Positions 20,104 to 30,161 of a stretch of 64,000 nucleotides of DNA are shown one piece after another. Position numbers and translations under genes: made by a program. The DNA is taken from NCBI GenBank assembly GCA_013204595.1, contig JABMNK010000052.1, positions 23,865-87,864 of the forward strand, in the 5' to 3' direction. Under the pieces are notes generated by a model that saw only the letters and a list, made by a program, of their open reading frames with translations, was not told the DNA's origin and made no database searches. How positions within the stretch are numbered: position 1 is the first letter of the stretch; each line of letters opens with the position of its first letter. Source of the stretch: Flammeovirgaceae bacterium (GTDB lineage: Bacteria; Bacteroidota; Bacteroidia; Cytophagales; Cyclobacteriaceae).

Positions 20104-20501
20104 AAGTCTTCCATTGACCGTATTAGTTTTTGATCAGTTTCGGATTTATCCTTATACCCACAAAGATGAAGTATTCCATGAACCATTACGCGAAGCAATT
20201 CGTTTTCAAATAAGCAGGAAAATTTTTGCGCATTCTCAGTTACACGATCCAGGCTAATAAAAAGATCACCGGAAATTTGTTCTTCGATTTCGCTTAGATC
20301 GAAGGTAATAATGTCGGTAAAGTAATCGTGATTCAAATAGGTATTATTTATTTCCAGTAAATAATTATCTGAACAAAAAATGAAATTGAGGTTATCAACC
20401 ACAAAGTGTTCTGCAGAAATCACCTGGGCTAGCCAAAGATTTATATTATCAGGCAAGCCAATAGGTGAAATATCTTCAAAATGGAAATGCAGTTTTTTCA
20501 T
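20034..20501 (-). CDS. ybeY: Endoribonuclease YbeY (right-arm copy; C-terminus chimeric across the axis)
   Basis: Exact mirror of 19636..20103; antiparallel 70-bp overlap with its twin. Confidence 0.9.
   Translation of the reverse strand: MKKLHFHFEDISPIGLPDNINLWLAQVISAEHFVVDNLNFIFCSDNYLLEINNTYLNHDYFTDIITFDLSEIEEQISGDLFISLDRVTENAQKFSCLFENELLRVMVHGILHLCGYKDKSETDQKLIRSMEDFYLSLYDSMNVPRGTFMLSYKDK
20061..20076. promoter_or_regulatory. parS: parS-like ParB-binding site TGTTCCACGTGGAACA, centred exactly on the inverted-repeat axis
   Basis: 16-bp perfect dyad matching the conserved parS consensus TGTTNCACGTGNAACA; its centre is 20068/20069. Confidence 0.75.
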
Positions 20502-20503
20502 GT

Positions 20504-20902
20504 TTATAGGTAGAATTTGAGTTCTATCTGAGTTCCATTTCTGTCAAATTCTATTTCATCGCAGAGATTGCGCATAAGAAAAAGACCCCGACCTCCTAGC
20601 TTATGGATGTTTTCAGGTGCCGTGGGATCCGAAATGTTGTTATAATCGAATCCCTCACCCTCGTTTTGAACAATAAAGCGTATGGTATGATCTTCTATTA
20701 ATAATTGTATATGAACTAATTTGGAACGATCAGAATGATTGCCATGGACGATGGCGTTGTTGACACATTCTGTAACTGCGATCACAATATTTCCATAAAT
20801 ATCATCTGTCAAATCATAATGATCTTTGGCATTATCAATGAAGCTTTCAATGATTCGAATGTTATCAAGTACTGAGGGGATATCTAATTTGATGCATTTC
20901 AT
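20504..20902 (-). CDS. RsbW/SpoIIAB-like ATP-binding protein (HATPase_c_2)
   Basis: N-box VTECVNNAIVHGN and GGRGLFLM. Confidence 0.85.
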   Translation of the reverse strand: MKCIKLDIPSVLDNIRIIESFIDNAKDHYDLTDDIYGNIVIAVTECVNNAIVHGNHSDRSKLVHIQLLIEDHTIRFIVQNEGEGFDYNNISDPTAPENIHKLGGRGLFLMRNLCDEIEFDRNGTQIELKFYL

Positions 20903-23900
20903 CAGGGTTCATTTCTTAAACGGAGAAAATATTTTTGCACTTCTGATTTATAGAATGGATGTAAATTTACAGGTACTGTTTCTAATAATTCTATTTCTTG
21001 TTCTTTGGAGTTCAAATAATCTTGGAAAACGTTAGGAAAGTTTCTAGGATAGTCTTTAGCTGTTTGGCCCTCTCGCTCTTTGTCAAGTTCCTGTTCTTTC
21101 ATGGCGTTTTCACCTGCCAGCATCCTACTTAAAATATTTTTTTGTCTATTGATAAGCTCCTGGGTAATACGCTTATTGACTAAGTCCATTTCATTTTTTT
21201 CCATATCACTTAGTGCCTTTTGTAGGTTGTCGTTGGCATTTTCATTGCCCGGCTGCCCTTTTAGCTGTTTATTTAATTTGTTTAATTCATTTCGGATCAT
21301 TTCTTGTCTAGCCGCCATTTCGGCGAGTTCTTGAGATAATTTACGTCCTTCGAGACCGCTTTTTTGCAAATTTTCTATCTGCTCTGAAAGCTGCTTTTGC
21401 ATTTCTTGTAGACTAGGTAGGTTTCCTTGGCCAGGTTTTTTGGTTTTTCCATCACCTTGCGCATTTGCGGTTGCTTGCATTTGCTGCAGTAGGTCGTCCA
21501 GTAGTAGGGCCAAATTGTTCATTGATGTCATAGCGTATTGTTGATTCACTGCGGCTTTGTTTTTATCTCGTTCACGCAATTGATGAATCGACTCATCAAT
21601 GTTTCTATTCAATTCGTTCAGTTCACTGGTGACAAAACTGCTAATTTGGACAATTCGTTTAGATAAAGCGGTGAGGCTGTCCGATAGTATGTCGATGTTA
21701 TCCTTGATACTTAATTGATCTTGGGAGAGCGTCACGAATCGAGGGTCAATTTGCTCTACGGAGCGAAAACTCTTGATAAGGGACTCTTGCAGAAAGGACA
21801 GTTTAATTAGATTATCAAGTAGCTGATTGAGGTCATTAATGTTTTCACTGAGTGTTTCCGATTGCATATTATCTTGCATGTCCGCTATTGTCTTGCTGAG
21901 GGCCTTCATTTTTTGGCCAGTTTCTTGTTGCATTTTGCTGGCCTTTTGGCGATTCCCCTGTTTTAACTGATCGTTAATCTGTTCTAATCCATTATCGATG
22001 GCTTGTTGCTGATCGTTTGTATTGGTGAGGGGCTCTGGACGATCTAGTTCTTGGTTGAGTTCCTCAATTGCCTTTAATTCTTCTTCTAGAGCCATAAATT
22101 TATTGTTAATATCATTTTGTTCATCGACTATTGAATCAAGAGGAATGTCCTTCTTGCGCGTATGGGCTGACAGGCTGTCTTGTACAGAGGAGAGCGTCCT
22201 TAGCTCTTTATGTGTTTTCTCGAGGGCACTCTCCAATTTGATCCTTTTGAATAGGGCCAAGGCTCGTTCAAGCTCTTGTTGTAATGATTCTTCTTTGTGA
22301 TGGATGTCGGAGACAGTTTGTTGTATTTGTGGTAGTGTTCCCTTTTCTAGTAATAATTGTTCTAATTCGGCAAATAATCTTTTGGTTTCATCATCTAACA
22401 AGTCGTCCATGAGCGCTTTTAATTGCTCAGCCATTTCTTGTAATTGCGCACTTCTTTGCCCGAATTTTTCTTGTTTTTTGTTTAGACTTTCCATTTCTTG
22501 GCTTAGATTTTCTATGTTTGATTGAATATCAGACTTTTGTTTTAGCACATCTTTTAAGAGTTGTTTTTCTTGCCATTGCAGTTCTTTTTGACTGCGCAGG
22601 CGTTCTTGGATAGCTTCGAGGCTATTGTTCAACTCCTTGTTTTTATCTAATAATTGTTCAAGGTCTTTTTGTGTATCGGCAGTGCTGCTTTTAACGTTGG
22701 CTGTTAGATCAATACTAGCAGGTATTTGGAGTGTATAGATACGAGAAGAGGTCGTCTTAGAGCCATTAATTTGGTCATTGTCGCTAGCCCGAACTTGGAA
22801 AGTATGAAGCTCCTTTGAATTGAACATTTCTTTGGTGATGGGGATTTCATGATAAAATAAATGTTTGAGGCTGTTGGGATTGACGGTAAGACTAATGTTC
22901 GTGTCTGTGGAGCCTGTTTGAGTAATAGACATGGTCGCTATTCCATAATCGTCTGCACTCTGTCCGGTGATAAGGAGCGACTCATAATAAACGGTGTCGA
23001 GTATAAAGGCGACGCCTAAAGTTGGAAACAGATCAAAAGTTACATTAATGTAATATTTTAAATCGTCACGATTAGTGCCGTTTTTGTTGGCTAGATTAAT
23101 GAAGTATTCTGTGTTTTTCGTAGCGATTGTATTAGCGACAAAATACTGATTATCAGTGGTATATGCCATCTCTATCACCGAATCGATGCCAAAGGCAAGA
23201 TTGACGTTATCCGTTGTGGAGGTGCTGATATTCCACGTTATTTTAGTGCCTTCGGGGACATTAAGGTTACCATTATTGATAAGGACTTCATTTTTGCGTT
23301 GTGTGTGTGCGGGGTATACAAGACCGATATTAAAATTTATAAGTTCAGGCCTTGAGACTACCTCAAGTAGCAATGGATTACTTTGAACACCAGCGGCTGA
23401 GAGTTGAAATGGTATGTTTTGCTGAACACTTTCAAAGTTGTATGTAAATTGACCTTGGCCTGTCTGGCGCATGGGTACTTTTTGATTGCCAAATTCTATA
23501 TAACAAAGGGCTGGAAGTTTATCCCCTTCGGTCGATACGTTTAAGGTGAATCCATCATTTTTAAAGGCACGAAGTTCCGGTGAGGTGATGACGAATTCAA
23601 AAGGAGCGGGTATTGCGTAAAATTGATTATAGTTGATGATTCGTTGGGAGCTTTCAACATATAAGTTTGGAACAAGCATCCCGACACCAACAAAGGCGGC
23701 CAGGATAGGGAGCAGGTACCAGGCGTACAAACGATTAGCCTTAAAATCAATGGCTTGGTCAAAGTGGTGTGCACTAAAGCGGTGATTTCGTTGCTCAATA
23801 CTGGCCTGAATAAGGGAATTGGGTGTATTCGAAAGCCTTAAAAGTTGTAGTGTGTTGAGTAGGCGGTCGCCAATGTCTGAAAATTGATCGCCAATGAGGA

Positions 23901-24180
23901 TCGCCGCTTCGGCATTGCTTAAATCTTTGTCTACAGTCAATAGCGCCCGTAAATGACGTAAAATGAATAGCCATAAACCCCCAGAGAGAAGAACGATGCT
24001 TATAAAGAAGAGGAAACTTCTGATCAAAATACCTGGACGAAAAATGGATTCAATGCACGCAATCAAGAGCAGATAGAGCAATAGTATACAGGTAAAGAGC
24101 AAACAGCCTCTTAATAATTTATTAAGAAAATATTTTTTTCGAAAGCGGTTTAAGTTTTCTTCTAAGGGTGTACTGGCCAT
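20902..24180 (-). CDS. DUF4175-like membrane-anchored coiled-coil protein
   Basis: 1092 aa; TM plus extended coiled coil; abuts the HATPase gene. Confidence 0.65.
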   Translation of the reverse strand: MASTPLEENLNRFRKKYFLNKLLRGCLLFTCILLLYLLLIACIESIFRPGILIRSFLFFISIVLLSGGLWLFILRHLRALLTVDKDLSNAEAAILIGDQFSDIGDRLLNTLQLLRLSNTPNSLIQASIEQRNHRFSAHHFDQAIDFKANRLYAWYLLPILAAFVGVGMLVPNLYVESSQRIINYNQFYAIPAPFEFVITSPELRAFKNDGFTLNVSTEGDKLPALCYIEFGNQKVPMRQTGQGQFTYNFESVQQNIPFQLSAAGVQSNPLLLEVVSRPELINFNIGLVYPAHTQRKNEVLINNGNLNVPEGTKITWNISTSTTDNVNLAFGIDSVIEMAYTTDNQYFVANTIATKNTEYFINLANKNGTNRDDLKYYINVTFDLFPTLGVAFILDTVYYESLLITGQSADDYGIATMSITQTGSTDTNISLTVNPNSLKHLFYHEIPITKEMFNSKELHTFQVRASDNDQINGSKTTSSRIYTLQIPASIDLTANVKSSTADTQKDLEQLLDKNKELNNSLEAIQERLRSQKELQWQEKQLLKDVLKQKSDIQSNIENLSQEMESLNKKQEKFGQRSAQLQEMAEQLKALMDDLLDDETKRLFAELEQLLLEKGTLPQIQQTVSDIHHKEESLQQELERALALFKRIKLESALEKTHKELRTLSSVQDSLSAHTRKKDIPLDSIVDEQNDINNKFMALEEELKAIEELNQELDRPEPLTNTNDQQQAIDNGLEQINDQLKQGNRQKASKMQQETGQKMKALSKTIADMQDNMQSETLSENINDLNQLLDNLIKLSFLQESLIKSFRSVEQIDPRFVTLSQDQLSIKDNIDILSDSLTALSKRIVQISSFVTSELNELNRNIDESIHQLRERDKNKAAVNQQYAMTSMNNLALLLDDLLQQMQATANAQGDGKTKKPGQGNLPSLQEMQKQLSEQIENLQKSGLEGRKLSQELAEMAARQEMIRNELNKLNKQLKGQPGNENANDNLQKALSDMEKNEMDLVNKRITQELINRQKNILSRMLAGENAMKEQELDKEREGQTAKDYPRNFPNVFQDYLNSKEQEIELLETVPVNLHPFYKSEVQKYFLRLRNEP

Positions 24181-24363
24181 TCGCAGCGGTAATTATAAAA
24201 ACGTATTAATAGATACAACGTATAATGTTAACTTAAGTTCAGGGTGCAATGACAGTGCGTTTCATGATTAGATAGCCATCGCTTGTTGTACTATGCTGTT
24301 GGTTTAAAGTGAATATACAGCCAATAGCAAAACATTTCAATCCATTATTCGTAAATTAACTAA

Positions 24364-25065
24364 ATGTCACACAATTTTTTTACAAAAATACTTTGGCAAG
24401 ATTTCCTATCTCTTATATATCCAGAGATTTGTGTGCATTGTGGCGACAATTTACTTAAAAATGAAAGTTATTTATGCACGATCTGTCTGACCAGTTTGCC
24501 CGTAACTAAATATGCGCAGGAGCATGAACAGGCATTTTTTAACTATTTTTCCTATCTACCAAAAGTATCAGCAGCCATAGCCTACCTGCATTTTAGAGAA
24601 GGGGGTGTCGCTCAATCGTTGTTGCATAAGCTTAAGTACAAGGGACAACCAGCCTTAGCGGTCATGTTAGGGACTTATTTTGGAAGGCACCTTATGCGGC
24701 ACGGCCATCTGGAGGCAGATTATCTTTTGCCTATACCGATGCATCCAGAGAAAGAACGAAAGCGAGGCTATAATCAAAGTCATGAAATCTGTAAAGGACT
24801 GTCAGCGGTATTGAACATACCAATAAAAGAGCAATTTCTGGTTAGGATTAGTGATCCAAAAACACAAGCAACCAGCAGAGTTGTTGATAGATGGCGGCAG
24901 TTGGAAAATGTCTATTTGGTAGAGCAGGTAAATTTACTGAAAGGAAAGTCTGTTATCATCGTAGATGACGTGGTAACTACAGGAGCGACTATGAGCACTA
25001 TTTGTGAACTTTTGTCTCCATATGTACAGAGAATAATTATTTTAGCTGCCGTCACGGGCAAATAA
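24364..25065 (+). CDS. comF: ComF family protein
   Basis: Zinc-finger cysteines and VIIVDDVVTTGAT PRPP motif. Confidence 0.85.
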   Translation: MSHNFFTKILWQDFLSLIYPEICVHCGDNLLKNESYLCTICLTSLPVTKYAQEHEQAFFNYFSYLPKVSAAIAYLHFREGGVAQSLLHKLKYKGQPALAVMLGTYFGRHLMRHGHLEADYLLPIPMHPEKERKRGYNQSHEICKGLSAVLNIPIKEQFLVRISDPKTQATSRVVDRWRQLENVYLVEQVNLLKGKSVIIVDDVVTTGATMSTICELLSPYVQRIIILAAVTGK

Positions 25066-25096
25066 AAAAGGCTATCTTCATTGAAGATAGCCTTTT
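25064..25096 (-). terminator. Intrinsic (bidirectional) terminator between convergent comF and gldJ-like genes
   Basis: AAAAAAGGCTATCTTCattGAAGATAGCCTTTT hairpin. Confidence 0.85.
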
Positions 25097-25113
25097 CGTA
25101 AATTTCTCTATTG

Positions 25114-26457
25114 TTAATAATTTGATCCAGCGTGAATCATGGCACATCTAAACCCAATGGCGGCTGTCGAGGAATCTTCAAATATTGCGCGTCTCGTGCC
25201 TGGAGATAGCCAATATGCCACGTCTTGCCATGAACCACCTTTGAAGACTCTCATACGCTTCGTAGGAGGGCTATCTTCGCTATACATTGATTGTGGGATA
25301 CCTGCAGCGATCGCCTCTTCTAAAGACCCGTATGGCTTTTCATTACCGATTAGATTATAAGTAGGATCATAACCCTCTTCCTCATCTAAGGTGCCATCTA
25401 GTCTGACAGGATTTAAGTCATCCATATATTCAAAAGACAGGGGTCTATAAACATCTTGAACCCATTCGTTTACATTACCAGCCATGTTGTAGAGTCCATA
25501 ATCGTTAGGTGGGTAGTTATAAACATAGTCGGTAATCATAGAACCATCATTTAACTTACCAGCGATACCTGCATAATCACCACGACCTCTTTTATAATTG
25601 GCCAACATATAACCGAGACTTTTTCCATAAGGATTCCTTAAGGTATGACCATCCCAAGGATATAATCTTTGATGCGTTTGTTGTTCATCCAAATATTGCG
25701 TGCCAATGAGGGCCTGTGCGGCATATTCCCATTCGGCCTCTGTTGGTAATCTGAAATCAGGAAGTACAATGCCTGTTTCAATCGGAACACGAGCACTATT
25801 CCCTTGTACAGAAGTAGGCGCTTCATCGCCTTCGGCGAAGGTGTCTTGGCCACCACCATCTCCGTTATCCTCAAAGAAACCAGCTTCGGTAGCTAATTGA
25901 AAATTTACAACGGTAGTTCTCCAACTGCAATAGTTCACGGCTTGTCGCCAATTTACGCCTACGACAGGGAAAAACCGAAAGCCGGGATATCTGTAATATT
26001 GGGAAACATAAGGATCATTAAAGGCAAGATCCCTAGCCCATACAGTTGTATCAGGAAGATTGTTTTTCCAATAAAGTTCATCAGAATCCTTACGAATATA
26101 ATACTCGTATTCTAGCCAGTTGATGTTTGTGACTTCTGTTTCATCCATGTAAAAAGAAGCGACAGTTACTGTTCTTTCAACATTATCTCGATAGTTGAGG
26201 ACATCTTCTTCTGAAGATCCCAAAGTGGTTCTACCACCTTCGATAAAGATTAAATTGGGACCAATGGGTTGACCGGAGTATTCGCTAACCTGAAAACCCT
26301 CTTCTTCAACATTATATTCCAGACCAGTAACGGTACTTGCCTTGCCTGGATTATTACTATCTGGACGTCCTGATCCACCGAAGATACAAGAACTTAATAG
26401 GAAAGCGGAGGACATACAAATACTCCAACTTTTCACCGAGTAAAAATTATTTTTCAT
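25114..26457 (-). CDS. gldJ: SUMF1/FGE-domain lipoprotein, GldJ-like
   Basis: Lipobox plus formylglycine-generating-enzyme fold motifs. Confidence 0.75.
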   Translation of the reverse strand: MKNNFYSVKSWSICMSSAFLLSSCIFGGSGRPDSNNPGKASTVTGLEYNVEEEGFQVSEYSGQPIGPNLIFIEGGRTTLGSSEEDVLNYRDNVERTVTVASFYMDETEVTNINWLEYEYYIRKDSDELYWKNNLPDTTVWARDLAFNDPYVSQYYRYPGFRFFPVVGVNWRQAVNYCSWRTTVVNFQLATEAGFFEDNGDGGGQDTFAEGDEAPTSVQGNSARVPIETGIVLPDFRLPTEAEWEYAAQALIGTQYLDEQQTHQRLYPWDGHTLRNPYGKSLGYMLANYKRGRGDYAGIAGKLNDGSMITDYVYNYPPNDYGLYNMAGNVNEWVQDVYRPLSFEYMDDLNPVRLDGTLDEEEGYDPTYNLIGNEKPYGSLEEAIAAGIPQSMYSEDSPPTKRMRVFKGGSWQDVAYWLSPGTRRAIFEDSSTAAIGFRCAMIHAGSNY

Positions 26458-26585
26458 AAAATGAATAACTCTAGATGATGGCTTAAGGGGCTAAATTAAT
26501 TAAAAATTACTTTGTCGTGTTAAAAATATCGATCCAAATTAAATAAAAGGATTAAAAACACCATTACTAAGGTAAGATAAATATT

Positions 26586-29500
26586 TTAATTAAGAAGGGA
26601 GAAAATGTTAAGAGCAGCGTCTATACCTGCAATTTTGTCAATTGAAATCATCAATTTATTGTTGTGCTCTTTGATTTTACAACGGGAAGGTTGCGATTGA
26701 GCAAATGAAATCATAGCCTTGAATGCCTTTGATTGAAAATAACTATCCTTTTTGTCGTTTTCGATATTCAGTTTAAGGGCGTTGTTTTTCAGAATTATTT
26801 TATCAACACCAAATGTGAGGCCCATCCATCTCAATTTAACAGATTTAAACAATTCATGAACCGGAGCGGGTATTTTGCCAAATTTATCTAAGATGTTTTT
26901 TTCGAGCTGAGCGAGACCGTCTTCAGAATCAATAGTATCAAGATCATTGTACAATTGAAGCCTTTCGGAAGTATTGCTCACGTATTCTTGAGGGATGAGT
27001 ATTTCAAGATCGGTTTCTAACACACATTCTTTTGCGAAATTCTCAATAGTCGTTTTATTAATTAATTCATCTTTGAAGAGCTCACTGAATTCGGTTTCTT
27101 TCAGTTCTAAAACGGTTTCATCCAATATTTTATGATACATCTCAAAGCCCAAATCGTTGATGAAACCACTTTGCTCACTTCCCAATAAATTGCCAGCGCC
27201 GCGAATATCTAAATCGTGCATGGCTACTTTGAAGCCGTCACCTAGATCCGAGAACTCCTCTAAAGTGATCAATCGTTTTCTGGCATCCGCAGAAATCGTC
27301 GCATGAGGCGCCGTGAGCAGGTAACAGTAGGCTTTGGTATTAGATCTACCGACCCGACCTCTCATTTGGTGTAAGTCCGAAAGGCCAAACATGTTTGCCC
27401 TGTTAATAATTATGGTATTGGCGTTTGGGATATCTAATCCCGATTCAATGATATTCGTTGAAACTAGGACGTCAAAATCTCCATTGATGAATTGAACCAT
27501 TACTTTTTCCAATTTATTGCCATCCATCTGACCATGCGCAATGCCTATTTTAGCGTCCGGGACAAGTTTATAGATGATATTGGCCATTTTTTCAATATCT
27601 CCGACTCTATTATGCACAAAAAACACTTGACCCTTGCGTCGCAACTCATGACTCACCGCATCTCGAATAAGCTCTTCGCTAAATTCGCAAACTTCGGTGG
27701 TCACTGGAACTCGATTGGGGGGGGGCGTTGAGATGATGGACAAATCCCGTGCGCCCATCAAGGAAAAATGAAGGGTTCTCGGTATAGGGGTAGCCGTTAA
27801 GGTCATGGCGTCTACATTAATACGAAGGGCTTTCAATTGCTCTTTTATTTTTACCCCAAACTTTTGTTCTTCATCGATTACCATGAGACCGAGGTCTTTG
27901 AAAACGATGTCTTTATTGACAATACGATGGGTACCTATCAAGATGTCGATGTGCCCTGCGGTTACCTTCTTTTTAATCAGCGTTATGTCTTTAGTGCTTT
28001 TGAATCTATTGATGAATTCGATAGTAATTGGAAAATCTTCTAGTCTTTTGGAAAAAGTTTGATAATGTTGAAGTGCCAAAATAGTTGTGGGAACCAATAC
28101 GGCAACTTGTTTGCCCGCATTAACGGCTTTAAAGGCGGCTCGAATGGCTATTTCGGTTTTACCAAAACCTACATCACCACAAATCAGTCGATCCATCGGA
28201 TGCGACCGCTCCATATCTAGTTTGATATCGGCAGTAGCCAGGCTTTGGTCAGGGGTGTCTTCGTACATAAAACTCGATTCCAATTCGGCTTGCAAGAAAG
28301 TATCCTTCGGAAAGGCAAAACCGGGAGCGGTTTTGCGTTTTGCGTAAAGTGTGATGAGTTCTTTGGCGATATCTTTTACTTTACTTTTTACTTTACTTTT
28401 TTTACTCTCCCATTCTTTTGAGCCCAATTTGTTGGTAAGAGGAGGTGTTCCTTCTTGTCCCGCATATTTTGAGATTTTGTGCAACGCATGGATGCTTACA
28501 TAAAGTAAGTCATCATCTCGATAGACCAATCTGATGACTTCCTGTTGGTTGCCGTTTCTAGAGATTTTATCTAATCCCGCGAAGCGCGCAATACCATGGT
28601 CTATATGAACCACATAATCACCTGTATGTAATGATTTTAGCTCTTTTAATGAAAGTGCTTTCTTTTTATTGAATTTGGGTTTTTGATTCGTACGGTGAAT
28701 ACGGTCAAAAATTTGATGGTCTGTGAAACAGGCAATTTTTAAGTTTTCAGAGATGAATCCGGCCTGTAGGCCTGCAACTATACCAATAAAATGTAGGCCC
28801 ACATTGAGCTCTTCAAAAATGGTCACCAAGCGTTCGAGTTGTTTGTCCGAATCCGAAAAGATCAAAATCTTGAAATCTTCATGTTGAAGCTGACCTAAAC
28901 TTTCGGCAAGGAGTTCAAAATTTTTATTAAAACTAGGTTGTGGTTTAGTGGCAAAGTCAATTTCAATGGACGTCTTTAAAAACGAACGCTTGCCAAATTC
29001 AATAACCGTTCGGTTCTTTATTGATGCAGTGAACGTATCGGGGGTTTCAAATAATAGTTCAGGGCTATCTATGACCTTGGTTTCATTGCTGATCTTTAAT
29101 ATTTCTTCAAACGAATGCGTCGCTTTTTCAAAACCCCGCGCAATTATATCTTCTGTTTCTCGGAGGTCCTTTATCCAAATAAGAGCATTTACAGGTAAAT
29201 AATTCAACAATGAAATACGTTCTTCCTTTAACAGTCTTGTTTGGGTATTGGGCATGATCATTGCCTCCTTCACCCGCTCTCTGGATAATTGAGATTCCGG
29301 ATCAAATTGCCGAATACTTTCGATTTCATTTCCAAATAATTCGAGCCGATAGGGAAACGCTGAACTATAGGAGTAGACGTCCACAATCCCTCCCCTTACC
29401 GCAAATTGACCAGGCTCATAAACAAAGTCTGTTCCCTCAAACCCGTAGGTGATAAATAATTCCGAAAGGAATTCGACATCAACACTTTCTCCAACACTTG

Positions 29501-29954
29501 CCTTGAAGGTATTTTGAATAAGTGATCTTTTATTAAGTACCTTTTCCACAAGGGCCTCAGGATAAGTGAGTACGATGTGATTTTTTGTATTCATGATGTG
29601 ATTTAATGTTTCCGATCGCTGCAGGATATTAGCGTTGTCAATTAAATCAAATTGATATGGGGTTTTGTATGAGGTAGGAAAAAGGGAGTAAGAACCTTTG
29701 TAGTTCAAATTGAATAGATCATTGATTAATAAGTTGGCTTCTTCTTTGTCATGAAGAATGACCAAAATGGGTCTATTGGTTTTTTTTGAAACGGCGAGTA
29801 GGTTGATCGCATCGGCGCTTCCAGACAATCCTTTTAATTTGATTTTAACAGGATTCTGGTCAATGGATGCCAAAAGCAAATTGAGTGCAGTATCATTTTC
29901 AAAAAGAGAGACAACGTCGTCTGGTACCATGAAGAAGTTTAAATGGGAGGGCAA
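26586..29954 (-). CDS. mfd: Transcription-repair coupling factor
   Basis: 1122 aa with all helicase motifs. Confidence 0.97.
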   Translation of the reverse strand: MPSHLNFFMVPDDVVSLFENDTALNLLLASIDQNPVKIKLKGLSGSADAINLLAVSKKTNRPILVILHDKEEANLLINDLFNLNYKGSYSLFPTSYKTPYQFDLIDNANILQRSETLNHIMNTKNHIVLTYPEALVEKVLNKRSLIQNTFKASVGESVDVEFLSELFITYGFEGTDFVYEPGQFAVRGGIVDVYSYSSAFPYRLELFGNEIESIRQFDPESQLSRERVKEAMIMPNTQTRLLKEERISLLNYLPVNALIWIKDLRETEDIIARGFEKATHSFEEILKISNETKVIDSPELLFETPDTFTASIKNRTVIEFGKRSFLKTSIEIDFATKPQPSFNKNFELLAESLGQLQHEDFKILIFSDSDKQLERLVTIFEELNVGLHFIGIVAGLQAGFISENLKIACFTDHQIFDRIHRTNQKPKFNKKKALSLKELKSLHTGDYVVHIDHGIARFAGLDKISRNGNQQEVIRLVYRDDDLLYVSIHALHKISKYAGQEGTPPLTNKLGSKEWESKKSKVKSKVKDIAKELITLYAKRKTAPGFAFPKDTFLQAELESSFMYEDTPDQSLATADIKLDMERSHPMDRLICGDVGFGKTEIAIRAAFKAVNAGKQVAVLVPTTILALQHYQTFSKRLEDFPITIEFINRFKSTKDITLIKKKVTAGHIDILIGTHRIVNKDIVFKDLGLMVIDEEQKFGVKIKEQLKALRINVDAMTLTATPIPRTLHFSLMGARDLSIISTPPPNRVPVTTEVCEFSEELIRDAVSHELRRKGQVFFVHNRVGDIEKMANIIYKLVPDAKIGIAHGQMDGNKLEKVMVQFINGDFDVLVSTNIIESGLDIPNANTIIINRANMFGLSDLHQMRGRVGRSNTKAYCYLLTAPHATISADARKRLITLEEFSDLGDGFKVAMHDLDIRGAGNLLGSEQSGFINDLGFEMYHKILDETVLELKETEFSELFKDELINKTTIENFAKECVLETDLEILIPQEYVSNTSERLQLYNDLDTIDSEDGLAQLEKNILDKFGKIPAPVHELFKSVKLRWMGLTFGVDKIILKNNALKLNIENDKKDSYFQSKAFKAMISFAQSQPSRCKIKEHNNKLMISIDKIAGIDAALNIFSLLN

Positions 29955-30161
29955 AATTAAAACTTTCCATGTCCAAAAAGGAAACCTTTTTCAAAATGAG
30001 CCGATTTTTACTGTTTTCAATGAAAAAAGGGAATAAATCAGGGCTATTTTCTATAATTAATAAAACAGTTGCGTATTTTTTGGCTAAAGCAGGGATTCTT
30101 AAATAAGAATGGATATTTTTAGATTGTTGTTTTGATTATCGCAAGAACTAATAATTTTAAA

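Noticed and set aside
20060-20257. 65-aa ORF starting MFHVEH, and its mirror 19880..20077
   Set aside because: MFHVEH is the translation of the parS dyad, and the rest is antisense to ybeY; created by the fold.
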